A DNA stretch of 58,344 bases from a virus, in the IMG/VR virus record IMGVR_UViG_3300034061_004640, positions 1-58,344 of that record; one strand, given 5' to 3'. Below are positions 1-7,277 of the stretch, one piece after another. Each line of letters opens with the position of its first letter. The first letter of the stretch is position 1. The notes under the pieces were generated by a model. It was not told the DNA's origin, did no database searches, and saw only the letters and a program-made list of their open reading frames with translations. A program made the translations under genes and the position numbers.

Positions 1-689
1 CAACCAGTAAGCTCACTTATATATTTAATTGTACCAAGTTCATTACCTGATATCTCAGCAGATTCTTTATCTAATATCTCAATATCCAATTTTGTAATAC
101 TATCGTTTAACGCATCAATTTTCAAAGACATTTTATCACGATTTTCAATTGCCATCGTCAATTGTGTTTCAAATGACTTTCTATTTGCGTTATTTGCTCT
201 TGTAATCAACTGACCTGTTTGTCTATCAACACTTTGAGTTGTAGTATTACTTGAAAGAGCTTCTCTTAATTTTGATATGTCTTTATCTAATGTTTGTTTT
301 TCTTTTTGGTATTCACCTTTGATTTCTTCAAACCTTTCTTTTTTTACTTCGATGTTTTTTATTTCCTTTTGACCTATCTCAAGTTTTGCAATATTAGAAG
401 AAAATCCGGTACTTAATAAACCATAAATACCAAGAGATGTAATAAGTGATAATGTTACCAATGCTATTGTCATATAAATTTTCAATACTCCATATGTTTC
501 TTTCCACTTGTCGTGTAAATATGTTGCAATTGCAAGTTTAGATATTTCTAAAAATCCACCCATAACTATAACAGGTAAAGCAACCCCCACAAATACAACG
601 GATAGACCAACAACACTATAATATGCTGCAGTTCCTGACAAACCAAGAGCACAAAAAAGTAAAAACCACGGTAATAATTTATTTTTCAT
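1..689 (-). CDS. Membrane protein with coiled coil, 3' end outside window
   Basis: I translated this open frame directly. It starts at an ATG at 689 (MKNKLLPWFLLFCALG) and stays open for 229 codons to the window edge, so the C-terminus is missing. Residues about 6-60 are strongly hydrophobic (two likely membrane helices, with PVIVMGGFLEISKLAIATYL), residues about 69-93 form a third helix (LKIYMTIALVTLSLITSLGI), and the rest is a Lys/Glu-rich predicted coiled coil. It follows the sigma-factor terminator by 33 nt, so it may have its own promoter, though I found no convincing one. I recall similar short-helix plus coiled-coil membrane proteins in T4-like environmental phages, but their function is unknown to me. 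The reading frame is secure; the role is not. Confidence 0.75.
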   Translation of the reverse strand, partial: MKNKLLPWFLLFCALGLSGTAAYYSVVGLSVVFVGVALPVIVMGGFLEISKLAIATYLHDKWKETYGVLKIYMTIALVTLSLITSLGIYGLLSTGFSSNIAKLEIGQKEIKNIEVKKERFEEIKGEYQKEKQTLDKDISKLREALSSNTTTQSVDRQTGQLITRANNANRKSFETQLTMAIENRDKMSLKIDALNDSITKLDIEILDKESAEISGNELGTIKYISELTG

Positions 690-721
690 AATAATAACTA
701 TAATAGATAAATATAAAAGAT

Positions 722-750
722 AAAGAAAAACCCCCTTGTTAGAAGGGGGT
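722..750 (-). terminator. Rho-independent terminator after sigma gene
   Basis: Plus-strand positions 730-737 (ACCCCCTT) pair perfectly with 743-750 (AAGGGGGT) around a 5-nt loop. On the minus strand the hairpin is followed by TTTTTC. It lies 13 nt past the sigma-factor stop codon and ends the gp46-to-sigma transcription unit. Confidence 0.9.
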
Positions 751-762
751 CGTGTTATAGTA

Positions 763-1578
763 TCATAAATATTCAAACAAATCCGAACACTCGTTACGAA
801 GTTTACGAAGTGCTTTTTCTTTAATTTGTCTTACTCGTTCTTTAGTTAGACTAAAATCAGAACCAATGTCTTCTAATGTTCTAGGTGTACCTGTGATACC
901 GTAGTAGTCTTCTATAATAATTCTTTCTCTTTCATCTAAAACACCCATAATTTCCATCATTTTTTGTTTTAAGATGTCTTTAGTGTTGAAAACTTCGTCG
1001 GGTGATTCTACATTATCGTTTTTGATAATGTCAATTAGAGTATCACCATCTTCATTGATATGCATGTCTAAATCAACCATGCGAGGTAAAGAAGCAAACT
1101 TACTAGACAACTCTTTGTTTGTTTTTTCGTTTTCTCGTTTTTCTTTTTGCATGTCTTGTACGACATTTACCGGTAGTCGGATGGTACGAGAGTTATCATT
1201 TAATGATTGTAGGATTGATTGTTTGATCCACCAAACCGCATAAGAAATAAAACGATTTTTCTTTGACCAATCGAAGTTTTTTATTGCCTTCATTAACCCA
1301 TAATTCCCTTCCGCTATCAAATCTGATAGGTCAACACCTTGGTTTTGGTATTGTTTAGCAACCGTAATCACAAATCGAAGGTTCCCTTCTAACATTTCTT
1401 TTTGAATAGCATTTTTTTCTCTATCCGTACAGTCTGTTGATGAGATTCTCTCAGCCAATGCTCGTTCCCTTTCGGGAGTCATGACTTTTAGTTTTCGAAT
1501 GTCTTTAAGGTAAATTTGAATTTCATCCTGATTAAGGGGGTTAGTTGATTTTGTTTCCTCCATTTTCTCTCTTTCCAT
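763..1578 (-). CDS. RpoD-like sigma-70 family RNA polymerase sigma factor
   Basis: This 271-aa protein would redirect host RNA polymerase to phage promoters. Region 1.2 is at residues about 19-46 (IQIYLKDIRKLKVMTPERE). Region 2 is at about 63-140, with NLRFVITVAKQYQNQG, then FISYAVWWIKQSILQ and RTIRLPVNV. Region 4 is at about 207-263, with TLEDIGSDFSLTKERVRQIK as the DNA-binding helix-turn-helix. Length and wording closely match the short housekeeping RpoD of Bacteroidetes rather than T4 gp55. Region 3 (about 141-196) is shortened and poorly conserved, so promoter preference may differ from the host factor. The start overlaps the preceding gene by 38 nt; Met6 (1563) is an alternative start. 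A strong terminator follows. Confidence 0.92.
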   Translation of the reverse strand: MEREKMEETKSTNPLNQDEIQIYLKDIRKLKVMTPERERALAERISSTDCTDREKNAIQKEMLEGNLRFVITVAKQYQNQGVDLSDLIAEGNYGLMKAIKNFDWSKKNRFISYAVWWIKQSILQSLNDNSRTIRLPVNVVQDMQKEKRENEKTNKELSSKFASLPRMVDLDMHINEDGDTLIDIIKNDNVESPDEVFNTKDILKQKMMEIMGVLDERERIIIEDYYGITGTPRTLEDIGSDFSLTKERVRQIKEKALRKLRNECSDLFEYL

Positions 1579-2146
1579 AATTGTCTAATATTTGTTTCTC
1601 TTCTTTTGTTAATGACTCTATTCCTTTCTCTGTTATCTTTTCTAAAATTTGGTCCACTGTTGGTTTAGGTGATTCAGGTCTTTTAAACTTCATCGGAAAC
1701 TCAAAGTTTTCATCCGACAAAGGTAAAATAAATTCCATGATATTACCTAATTTTTTCTCTTTTTCTTCATTTAATTTTTCTACATCTACTTCTTTGTTCT
1801 TGTTTTCTTTCTTAACTCCGTCAATATTTAAAAAATCTTTCTTCAATTTTCTGTCCATCTTGATATCTACATTTTCTGTCGCTTCCATCAAAAAATACTG
1901 TTCTACTTGACCCTCTAAACACATGTCAATATAGTCTTTCAACTCAGCAAATGTTTCTTTGGTTCTAAAGTGTAAAACCATTCCAAACTCACCGTAGTTG
2001 AATTTTAAAAACTCACTAGATACGATAGTAACTAATTGATACGAAATTTCATCAATAAAGTTTTCCATTTCCGAAAAATCGCCGAAAATAAACAACATAT
2101 ATCTTTTATCTTGTGACTTCATTTCTTCTTTCTTAATTCTTCCCAT
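1541..2146 (-). CDS. Hypothetical protein, charged, 201 aa
   Basis: I do not recognise a family for the whole protein. The N-terminal half (residues about 15-95) looks globular, with alternating hydrophobic residues (MLFIFGDFSEMENFIDEI). Residues about 105-135 are very Lys/Glu-rich. The last about 40 residues (VDQILEKITEKGIESLTKEE onward) resemble a short helical tail that I recall from Bacteroidetes rhomboid-like membrane proteins; this is recall, not a search. It lies 47 nt downstream of the gp46-like gene and overlaps the sigma-factor start by 38 nt, so the two are probably translated together. A role linked to the sigma factor is possible but rests only on position. Confidence 0.75.
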   Translation of the reverse strand: MGRIKKEEMKSQDKRYMLFIFGDFSEMENFIDEISYQLVTIVSSEFLKFNYGEFGMVLHFRTKETFAELKDYIDMCLEGQVEQYFLMEATENVDIKMDRKLKKDFLNIDGVKKENKNKEVDVEKLNEEKEKKLGNIMEFILPLSDENFEFPMKFKRPESPKPTVDQILEKITEKGIESLTKEEKQILDNYGKRENGGNKIN

Positions 2147-2193
2147 AAATATTTCTTAAATGTATTTTACAAATATACTATTATTTTTAGTAT

Positions 2194-4599
2194 CTATACT
2201 AATTTTGAAATATTATTTTCTTTACGTATTTTCACAACGCAATCAGCCCATTGAGAGACGAGGGGCGAGTGAGTTATGACGAAAATCTTGTCAAAATATT
2301 CTTTTATTTTGGTGAAGAACTCAGCAACCATCTCTAAGTTGTCATTACTAATTTTACCGAATATCTCGTCAAAAACAATTACATTTGGTTTAGGTAAACT
2401 ACATATCTTACTCAATACTGATCTTAAAGCAAGTGCAGCAACACTACGCTCATAACCCGAACCTGATACCATTAGTTTTTCAATTCCTGTTCCATTATCA
2501 ATCATCACAAACTCGACTTCGTTTTTGTCTGAAATTCTAATTTCAAGTTTGAAGTATGAACTATCTTCCATCAATCGTTGAAGTTCTGAGTTGATGAGTG
2601 GCATCATGGTTTTCATTATGATTTTAGAAATTCCATTCTTACCAAAAAGTTCTAAGTATATCTTATAGATTTTTTCTTTTTCCTCTTCTTCTTGGATTTT
2701 AACAATAGTTTTTTTGTTGTTTTCAATCTTTTCTTCTAAAGACTTGATTGTGAACTCATTATTAGATATAAGAGTATTGATTTTGTTTTTTTGATTATCT
2801 AATTCATCTAATCTCAAATCAGCCTTAATCAACATTGAATCAATCTTTTGGTTTTCTTGGATTTTATCTTGGATTTCCTCCCACCTTTTGATTTTATCTT
2901 TCAAAGAAGTAATTTTTAAATCGCAACTTTCAATACTAACCTCGTACTTTTCTTTAATAAGTTTGTTTTTTTCATACTCATCAAACTCTTTTTTCAACTG
3001 AACAAAACCTTCTTCCGTGCGGGATAAAACCGTCATAGCAACCTCATTTGTCTGTTTCTGCATGATATATCCATCAAGTTCAGCAATCTTTGCATTCGTG
3101 ATCACAGCGTTCATTAATTCAATACCACAGTGCTCACATTTAATTCCACCTTCAACAGATGACTTCAACTTATTGATTGACGCAATTTCGGTATCAATCT
3201 TAACTATATCTTTGTAAAGTTCATTAATTTCTTCTTTTACTTTATCGTGTGTATCCTCATAATAAAACTGAGATGGTTCAACAACTTTAAGTTCAATGAT
3301 TTTAGAAACTAGACCCTTTTTTTCAAAATCAATTGTGTTGATTTCTTCCTGTGTCTTTGTTGGATTTAATAAACTAATCTCGTGGTCAATGTTTGTGTGT
3401 TTTTTCTTTAACATGTCATCACGATAAGTTTTACCTTTCAGAATCGCATCTTCTACATTTAAAAGTTCCTTCTTACTTTCTACAATCTGTTCTAAATTAT
3501 TTTTGATTGATCCTTCATGTGTTTCGATATCATCTTTTAATTGTTGTGAAGAATAAATGTTTGACATCTTGGATTTTGAAAATTCAGAGTAGATTTCTTT
3601 TGCTATTTCCTCTTTTGTTTTCAAAAACTCTAATCCCATAAATCTCGATAAAACCTGACCTCTCGCTGTTGGTTTTGCCTCCAACAACTCTTCAAGGTTT
3701 GATGCGGTTGTAAGAATGGTCATTAAGAAGTCCTCTTTCGTACCAATTGAAGATTTAATGAACGCTTCGGTTTCTCTTCTTTGTTCACCTGTAAAGTTTT
3801 GTAAACTACCATCAGACAACTTTTTAAAGAAGTCCAACTCAGTTTTAACATTCCATTCACCTTTTTTAGATAACTTTCTTTCAATTGTTCTTACTATGAT
3901 ATAATCTTCACCATCGATTTGCACTTCACCCTTTACATGTACCTTGTTCTTATCACTAAAACGATTGAATATTTCTTCAGCCTTTGTTGTCTTTGTTGTT
4001 TCATTAAAGAACAAGAACATCAATAGATCAACTGAAAGAACCGTTTTTCCACCGAAGTTTGGCGGGTCTGATTCTACAACAATAATTCCATTGAGTTTCT
4101 CAAAATCCAATCTCTGATTTTCACCATAAGACAGGAAGTTTGAGAACTCGATGTTTTTAATGTACCACTTTTTAAACTGAGCAGTTTCCTCTTGTTTTTC
4201 AGCGATCTTGTTTTCAACCATTCGGTTAATAGATAGTACTGATTCTAAGTGGTCGTTATAACCTTTTGTCTCCAAGTGTTGTTTAATTAACCCCAACTGG
4301 TAATTAGTGTCAGTGATATTCATCGACACATCAATACTTTGGTTCTCTTCAATGTTGGTGACTTTTGCCTTTGTTAGAACATTTACATTAGTTGTATTAT
4401 ACTTTTTTGAAAAGTAGTGTTTAACGGACTTTATTTTGTCTTGTGTAAAGTTTTCAGGTAGGTCTTCCCAAACTACTTGAATTGTTGGGTTAATAAACTT
4501 TGAAATATCAAGGTCTTTTATCATTATTTGGTAATTAAAGGTTTTAGTTTCCTTGAACAGATCCAACTGGTTCTGTGGTTGTATTTGTATTTTCATCAA
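2194..4599 (-). CDS. 46: gp46-like (SbcC/Rad50 family) recombination ATPase
   Basis: This is the ATPase subunit of a Mre11/Rad50-type recombination nuclease; the nuclease partner is encoded at 5795-6574. Residues about 147-200 hold the N-terminal ATPase half (IEFSNFLSYGENQRLDFE, then the nucleotide loop PPNFGGKT near 179-186). A long coiled coil follows, with a CEHC zinc hook near 487-490 at its centre, then the signature-like SGSGYERSVAALALR near 711-725, Walker B NVIVFDEIFG near 738-747 and THSP near 775. The nucleotide loop is abnormal: the usual GxNGxGKS glycines are replaced, although Lys-Thr remains. About 145 residues precede the ATPase half, which is unusual. At 801 aa it is longer than T4 gp46 (about 560). 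The listed start overlaps the previous gene by 56 nt; Met26 (4524) would avoid this. Confidence 0.9.
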   Translation of the reverse strand: MMKIQIQPQNQLDLFKETKTFNYQIMIKDLDISKFINPTIQVVWEDLPENFTQDKIKSVKHYFSKKYNTTNVNVLTKAKVTNIEENQSIDVSMNITDTNYQLGLIKQHLETKGYNDHLESVLSINRMVENKIAEKQEETAQFKKWYIKNIEFSNFLSYGENQRLDFEKLNGIIVVESDPPNFGGKTVLSVDLLMFLFFNETTKTTKAEEIFNRFSDKNKVHVKGEVQIDGEDYIIVRTIERKLSKKGEWNVKTELDFFKKLSDGSLQNFTGEQRRETEAFIKSSIGTKEDFLMTILTTASNLEELLEAKPTARGQVLSRFMGLEFLKTKEEIAKEIYSEFSKSKMSNIYSSQQLKDDIETHEGSIKNNLEQIVESKKELLNVEDAILKGKTYRDDMLKKKHTNIDHEISLLNPTKTQEEINTIDFEKKGLVSKIIELKVVEPSQFYYEDTHDKVKEEINELYKDIVKIDTEIASINKLKSSVEGGIKCEHCGIELMNAVITNAKIAELDGYIMQKQTNEVAMTVLSRTEEGFVQLKKEFDEYEKNKLIKEKYEVSIESCDLKITSLKDKIKRWEEIQDKIQENQKIDSMLIKADLRLDELDNQKNKINTLISNNEFTIKSLEEKIENNKKTIVKIQEEEEKEKIYKIYLELFGKNGISKIIMKTMMPLINSELQRLMEDSSYFKLEIRISDKNEVEFVMIDNGTGIEKLMVSGSGYERSVAALALRSVLSKICSLPKPNVIVFDEIFGKISNDNLEMVAEFFTKIKEYFDKIFVITHSPLVSQWADCVVKIRKENNISKLV

Positions 4600-4786
4600 C
4601 TATTGTTGCATCTTCAACTAAATTATTTTCTGTGTCTGCTGACATTTTTGCAAACTCTTCTCTTAATTTTTCCATTTGTTCTTGCATCGCCGTGTTCCAT
4701 TCTTTTGAAATTTTTCTTTCTGTGTGTTGTAATCTAAGATTTCTTTTAAGAACTTTTGCTCTGTGTGCTTTTGCCGCTTTTCCCAT
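4544..4786 (-). CDS. Small hypothetical protein, basic N-terminus and acidic tail
   Basis: This 80-aa protein has a Lys/Arg-rich start (MGKAAKAHRAKVLKRNLRL), a probable helix through residues about 25-50, and an acidic Thr/Asn-rich tail. I recognise no family. The basic half could bind nucleic acid, but that is only composition. It lies between the small membrane protein gene and the gp46-like gene, in the same run of genes. Confidence 0.7.
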   Translation of the reverse strand: MGKAAKAHRAKVLKRNLRLQHTERKISKEWNTAMQEQMEKLREEFAKMSADTENNLVEDATIVDENTNTTTEPVGSVQGN

Positions 4787-4811
4787 TTTTTAAACTATTA
4801 ATTATTATTTA

Positions 4812-5150
4812 TTACTTTCTGTTTTCCTCAAACCACTCAATGATTGCATTTATCCCCCATACAAAACCCGCAGATAACATACCATCATAAAATACAGATA
4901 AAAATTCATTTAGTCCAATGAATTCTTTGTTTGGTGAAAAATATGCCAATGATAGAAAAAATCCCACCCATGTACCTGTACATAACATACAAGAAATTAA
5001 ACCAGATAAAAAATTACCTATAAAATTAAATGGAGCATATTCATTTTTACCCCACCTGTGAATCGCATTTCTCCAATTTGCGAAAATTGATCCATAAACT
5101 AAAATTGTTGTCATTCCATAGGCGACAACTGCCCAAATTAATAAATTCAT
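4812..5150 (-). CDS. Small integral membrane protein
   Basis: This 112-aa protein has about three hydrophobic helices, at residues about 3-22, 43-68 and 87-103. The middle helix contains the pair in LISCMLCTGTWVGFFLSL; a C-x-x-C followed by WVG recalls small uncharacterised membrane proteins of the DUF1360 type, which I cannot confirm without a profile search. Its start lies 1 nt below the stop codon of the coiled-coil protein gene. It probably sits in the host inner membrane; the role is unknown. Confidence 0.75.
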   Translation of the reverse strand: MNLLIWAVVAYGMTTILVYGSIFANWRNAIHRWGKNEYAPFNFIGNFLSGLISCMLCTGTWVGFFLSLAYFSPNKEFIGLNEFLSVFYDGMLSAGFVWGINAIIEWFEENRK

Positions 5151-5151
5151 A

Positions 5152-5838
5152 CTACCTATATAAGTTATCGTTTAGATTAGAACCACCATGAAATCGAGCG
5201 TTCATTTGATTGTCGATTTTAGGTTGATTTAATATTTTATTTTCTAATTCTTTATTTTTTATTTTTAAATCCCTGATCTCAACATTCAAGTTTGTAATTG
5301 TCTGTTGTAACATTTGAAGTTTGTTGTTGTCGGTATTTTGGAAATTATTTTCCATTTCTTGTGTTTTAGTGGAAAATTCTTGTCTAATTGTATCGATTTC
5401 GGTAGTTTTAGTGGAAATTTCTTGCTCCAACTGTTGTATTTTTAACAACAGTTCATTTACTTGAGTGTCGTCAGTTATATAGATTTCTTTTTTAATAACT
5501 CTATCTATTGGGACTTCTTTGATAACCTCTTGAATTACAACTTTCTCTACCGGTATTTCTTTAATCACTTCAACAGGTACTTCCACCCGTTTTTCAACAA
5601 TTACCTCCTTTATTACCTGTTTTTCTTCGATCCCACCCGTTTTTAAGTGTTTTTCACCTTCATTAAGTGTTTTTCCCAAAAAACCATACTTCTCAATATC
5701 GAAACCTTGTTTGAAACACTTGTAAACAAAGTCATCAACATTTTCAATATTGTTTGCAGAACAATATTCAGACACCGTCTGCACAATTTTGTCGTTAAGC
5801 ATTTTGGAGTTTTTCTGTTCCATTTTCAATATCTTCAA
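5152..5838 (-). CDS. Coiled-coil protein with EVPVE-type repeats
   Basis: This protein of up to 228 aa has no family I can name. Residues about 14-55 are a small globular part (VDDFVYKCFKQGFDIEKYG). Residues about 72-120 are a run of alternating Val/Ile and charged residues built on units such as KRVEVPVEVIKEIPVEKVV. Residues about 128-205 form a long predicted coiled coil. The listed start overlaps the gp47-like gene by 44 nt; Met6 (5823) or Met13 (5802, 8-nt overlap) is more economical. Being tightly coupled to the nuclease subunit, it might assist it, but this is inferred from position only. Confidence 0.75.
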   Translation of the reverse strand: MKILKMEQKNSKMLNDKIVQTVSEYCSANNIENVDDFVYKCFKQGFDIEKYGFLGKTLNEGEKHLKTGGIEEKQVIKEVIVEKRVEVPVEVIKEIPVEKVVIQEVIKEVPIDRVIKKEIYITDDTQVNELLLKIQQLEQEISTKTTEIDTIRQEFSTKTQEMENNFQNTDNNKLQMLQQTITNLNVEIRDLKIKNKELENKILNQPKIDNQMNARFHGGSNLNDNLYR

Positions 5839-6574
5839 AAGATTTTATTGAGAACTTCAAAAAAGGTTTTGGGTTGAATAAATCAACATAGGAGTATTCT
5901 TTTGTTTCAACATCATAAATTCCATACCCGTGTCTTTGGATACTTTCTCCTATGTTTTGTTGAATCGGACTTCCAATCATATACCCTTTACCTGTTTTGA
6001 ATTTGAACTCTTGTCGTTTGTGAATATCTCCACATAACACTGCTTCAAGACCATCGAACTTTTCAACATCATAAGCCTCTTCACCAAAGTCAAATCCAAG
6101 GTCTGTTTTCATACCTTGTATTGGTCCGTGAAACAATCCAATTCGTTTACCTTTTGATTCAGTAATATCAGGTGGAATGTTTCCTTGATATTGTGAATAA
6201 ACACACCAACTAATGTTCTCGTCTTCATAAACACCTCTGTCTTTGTAATAAACAATATTCTCACTATTAAGTGAATTAATAATTGGTGTTAGAGCATCCA
6301 ATCTTTCTGTGTTGTTTACCAAAAAGTCGTGGTTACCAGGAATCAAGATTGTCTTTGCGATCTTAGAACATTCGGTTAAAACCCAAGCAACAATCTCAAT
6401 AAGTTCAGGTGTCATTTGATTTTTAGAATGAACTAAATCACCTGTGAATACTATTCTATCCGGCTTAATTTGTTCGAATCGCGACAACATGTCGCGAATA
6501 ATGTCGCGATACAAGTCGTGATCTTTAAATAAACGGATGTGTAAATCAGAAAAGTGTGTAAGTTTCTTAATCAT
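5795..6574 (-). CDS. 47: gp47-like (SbcD/Mre11 family) recombination nuclease
   Basis: This metallophosphoesterase is the nuclease partner of the gp46-like ATPase, acting in end processing for recombination-dependent replication. All metal-binding motifs are visible in order: D10-x-H12 (FSDLHIR), GDLVHS at about 45-50, GNHD at 80-83, HG at 149-150 and GDIH at 182-185. At 259 aa it is about 80 residues shorter than T4 gp47 (339 aa) and stops soon after the nuclease domain, so the C-terminal ATPase-binding part is reduced or absent. Its start overlaps the preceding gene by 8 nt. Unlike in T4, three small genes separate it from the gp46-like gene. Confidence 0.92.
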   Translation of the reverse strand: MIKKLTHFSDLHIRLFKDHDLYRDIIRDMLSRFEQIKPDRIVFTGDLVHSKNQMTPELIEIVAWVLTECSKIAKTILIPGNHDFLVNNTERLDALTPIINSLNSENIVYYKDRGVYEDENISWCVYSQYQGNIPPDITESKGKRIGLFHGPIQGMKTDLGFDFGEEAYDVEKFDGLEAVLCGDIHKRQEFKFKTGKGYMIGSPIQQNIGESIQRHGYGIYDVETKEYSYVDLFNPKPFLKFSIKSFEDIENGTEKLQNA

Positions 6575-6815
6575 TTAACTGTGTTTTGTCTTCGCAATAT
6601 ACTTCGTATGGTGGTCTATATGGGTCACCAGAACTACCAGGAAAAGGATTAATTGGCATCGGAACTCGGTATGGTTCGGCAATACCGATCTTTGGTTCAT
6701 CTTTAACCTCTTTCATCTTCTCTTGGATAGTCTCGATATCAATTTGTTTGAAATCTGTCCATCTTTTATTGGTCATAAATCCTTCCAACCAAATATAAAA
6801 TTCTTTGTGTGTCAT
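6567..6815 (-). CDS. Small hypothetical protein
   Basis: This 82-aa protein starts with a helical segment (MTHKEFYIWLEGFMTNKRW, continuing through DIETIQEKMKEV) and ends in a Pro/Gly-rich stretch (residues about 50-75). The N-terminal wording (FYIWLEGF, then a helix ending in KMKEV) is one I associate with small uncharacterised proteins in many tailed phages. Its start codon overlaps the upstream stop in an ATGA arrangement, and its end overlaps the gp47-like start by 8 nt, which supports real, coupled translation. Confidence 0.75.
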   Translation of the reverse strand: MTHKEFYIWLEGFMTNKRWTDFKQIDIETIQEKMKEVKDEPKIGIAEPYRVPMPINPFPGSSGDPYRPPYEVYCEDKTQLND

Positions 6816-6958
6816 ACTAATTCTCTATTATAAAGGTTTGCTAATATAATTCTTGCGAATTTAAAATCTTTAGCTCTATTTAATTTTAGACCATATGCTA
6901 ATCCAATACTTTTCAAGTATGGGTACGCTTCACTTATAGTCATTTTACCTATTTCCAT
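6812..6958 (-). CDS. Small hypothetical protein, 48 aa
   Basis: I place the start at the ATG at 6958 (MEIGKMTISEAYPYLKSIGL), 1 nt after the stop of the zinc-ribbon gene. An in-frame ATG at 7003 would give 63 aa but overlaps that gene by 44 nt. The product looks helical and basic. It ends in an ATGA overlap with the next gene. I recognise no family. Confidence 0.6.
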   Translation of the reverse strand: MEIGKMTISEAYPYLKSIGLAYGLKLNRAKDFKFARIILANLYNRELV

Positions 6959-6959
6959 T

Positions 6960-7175
6960 TTAATCGAATAATTTGAAATCCTCGTTAACATGTCCACATT
7001 CATTGCACATGTATGTAGGAAATGGTACTATAGTATCTTCAGAACTACCTGTTAATAGTTTAGGAACTTTTTTAAGCATTGTTACTTCTTTAAAAAAGAC
7101 TCCCTCACACTTTCCACATTGGATTGTTTGTTGTTGTCTCAAGTCAATTCTTGGTTTTATAATGTCTTCGCTCAT
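6960..7175 (-). CDS. Small zinc-ribbon protein
   Basis: This 71-aa protein has two Cys pairs, IQCGKCEG (residues about 18-25) and YMCNECGHV (about 55-63), the layout of a zinc ribbon. The function is unknown; such proteins often bind nucleic acid or protein. Its start codon overlaps the stop of a 30-codon reading frame upstream (ATGA), pointing to coupled translation in the primase-to-gp47 gene run. Confidence 0.78.
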   Translation of the reverse strand: MSEDIIKPRIDLRQQQTIQCGKCEGVFFKEVTMLKKVPKLLTGSSEDTIVPFPTYMCNECGHVNEDFKLFD

Positions 7176-7264
7176 TTTATGATATAATTTATTTTTATTT
7201 TAAATGGTAATTCTTGGTCCCAACTAGTTGTTGTATACCAAATTGGTGTTATAGTAGATTCCAT
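7172..7264 (-). CDS. Possible 30-aa microprotein
   Basis: This short frame reads MESTITPIWYTTTSWDQELP followed by a basic tail, from an ATG at 7264 to a TGA that overlaps the zinc-ribbon start codon as ATGA. It fills the only gap between the PD-(D/E)XK gene and the zinc-ribbon gene. The coupling overlap is the main support. It resembles nothing I know and could be a leader peptide or a chance frame. Confidence 0.45.
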   Translation of the reverse strand: MESTITPIWYTTTSWDQELPFKIKINYIIK

Positions 7265-7277
7265 GTTATAATATAAT

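Noticed and set aside
2170-2177. TATATTTG before the 201-aa gene as a second consensus promoter
   Set aside because: No TTG lies 19 nt upstream, so only the -7 half matches, which is common by chance in AT-rich DNA.
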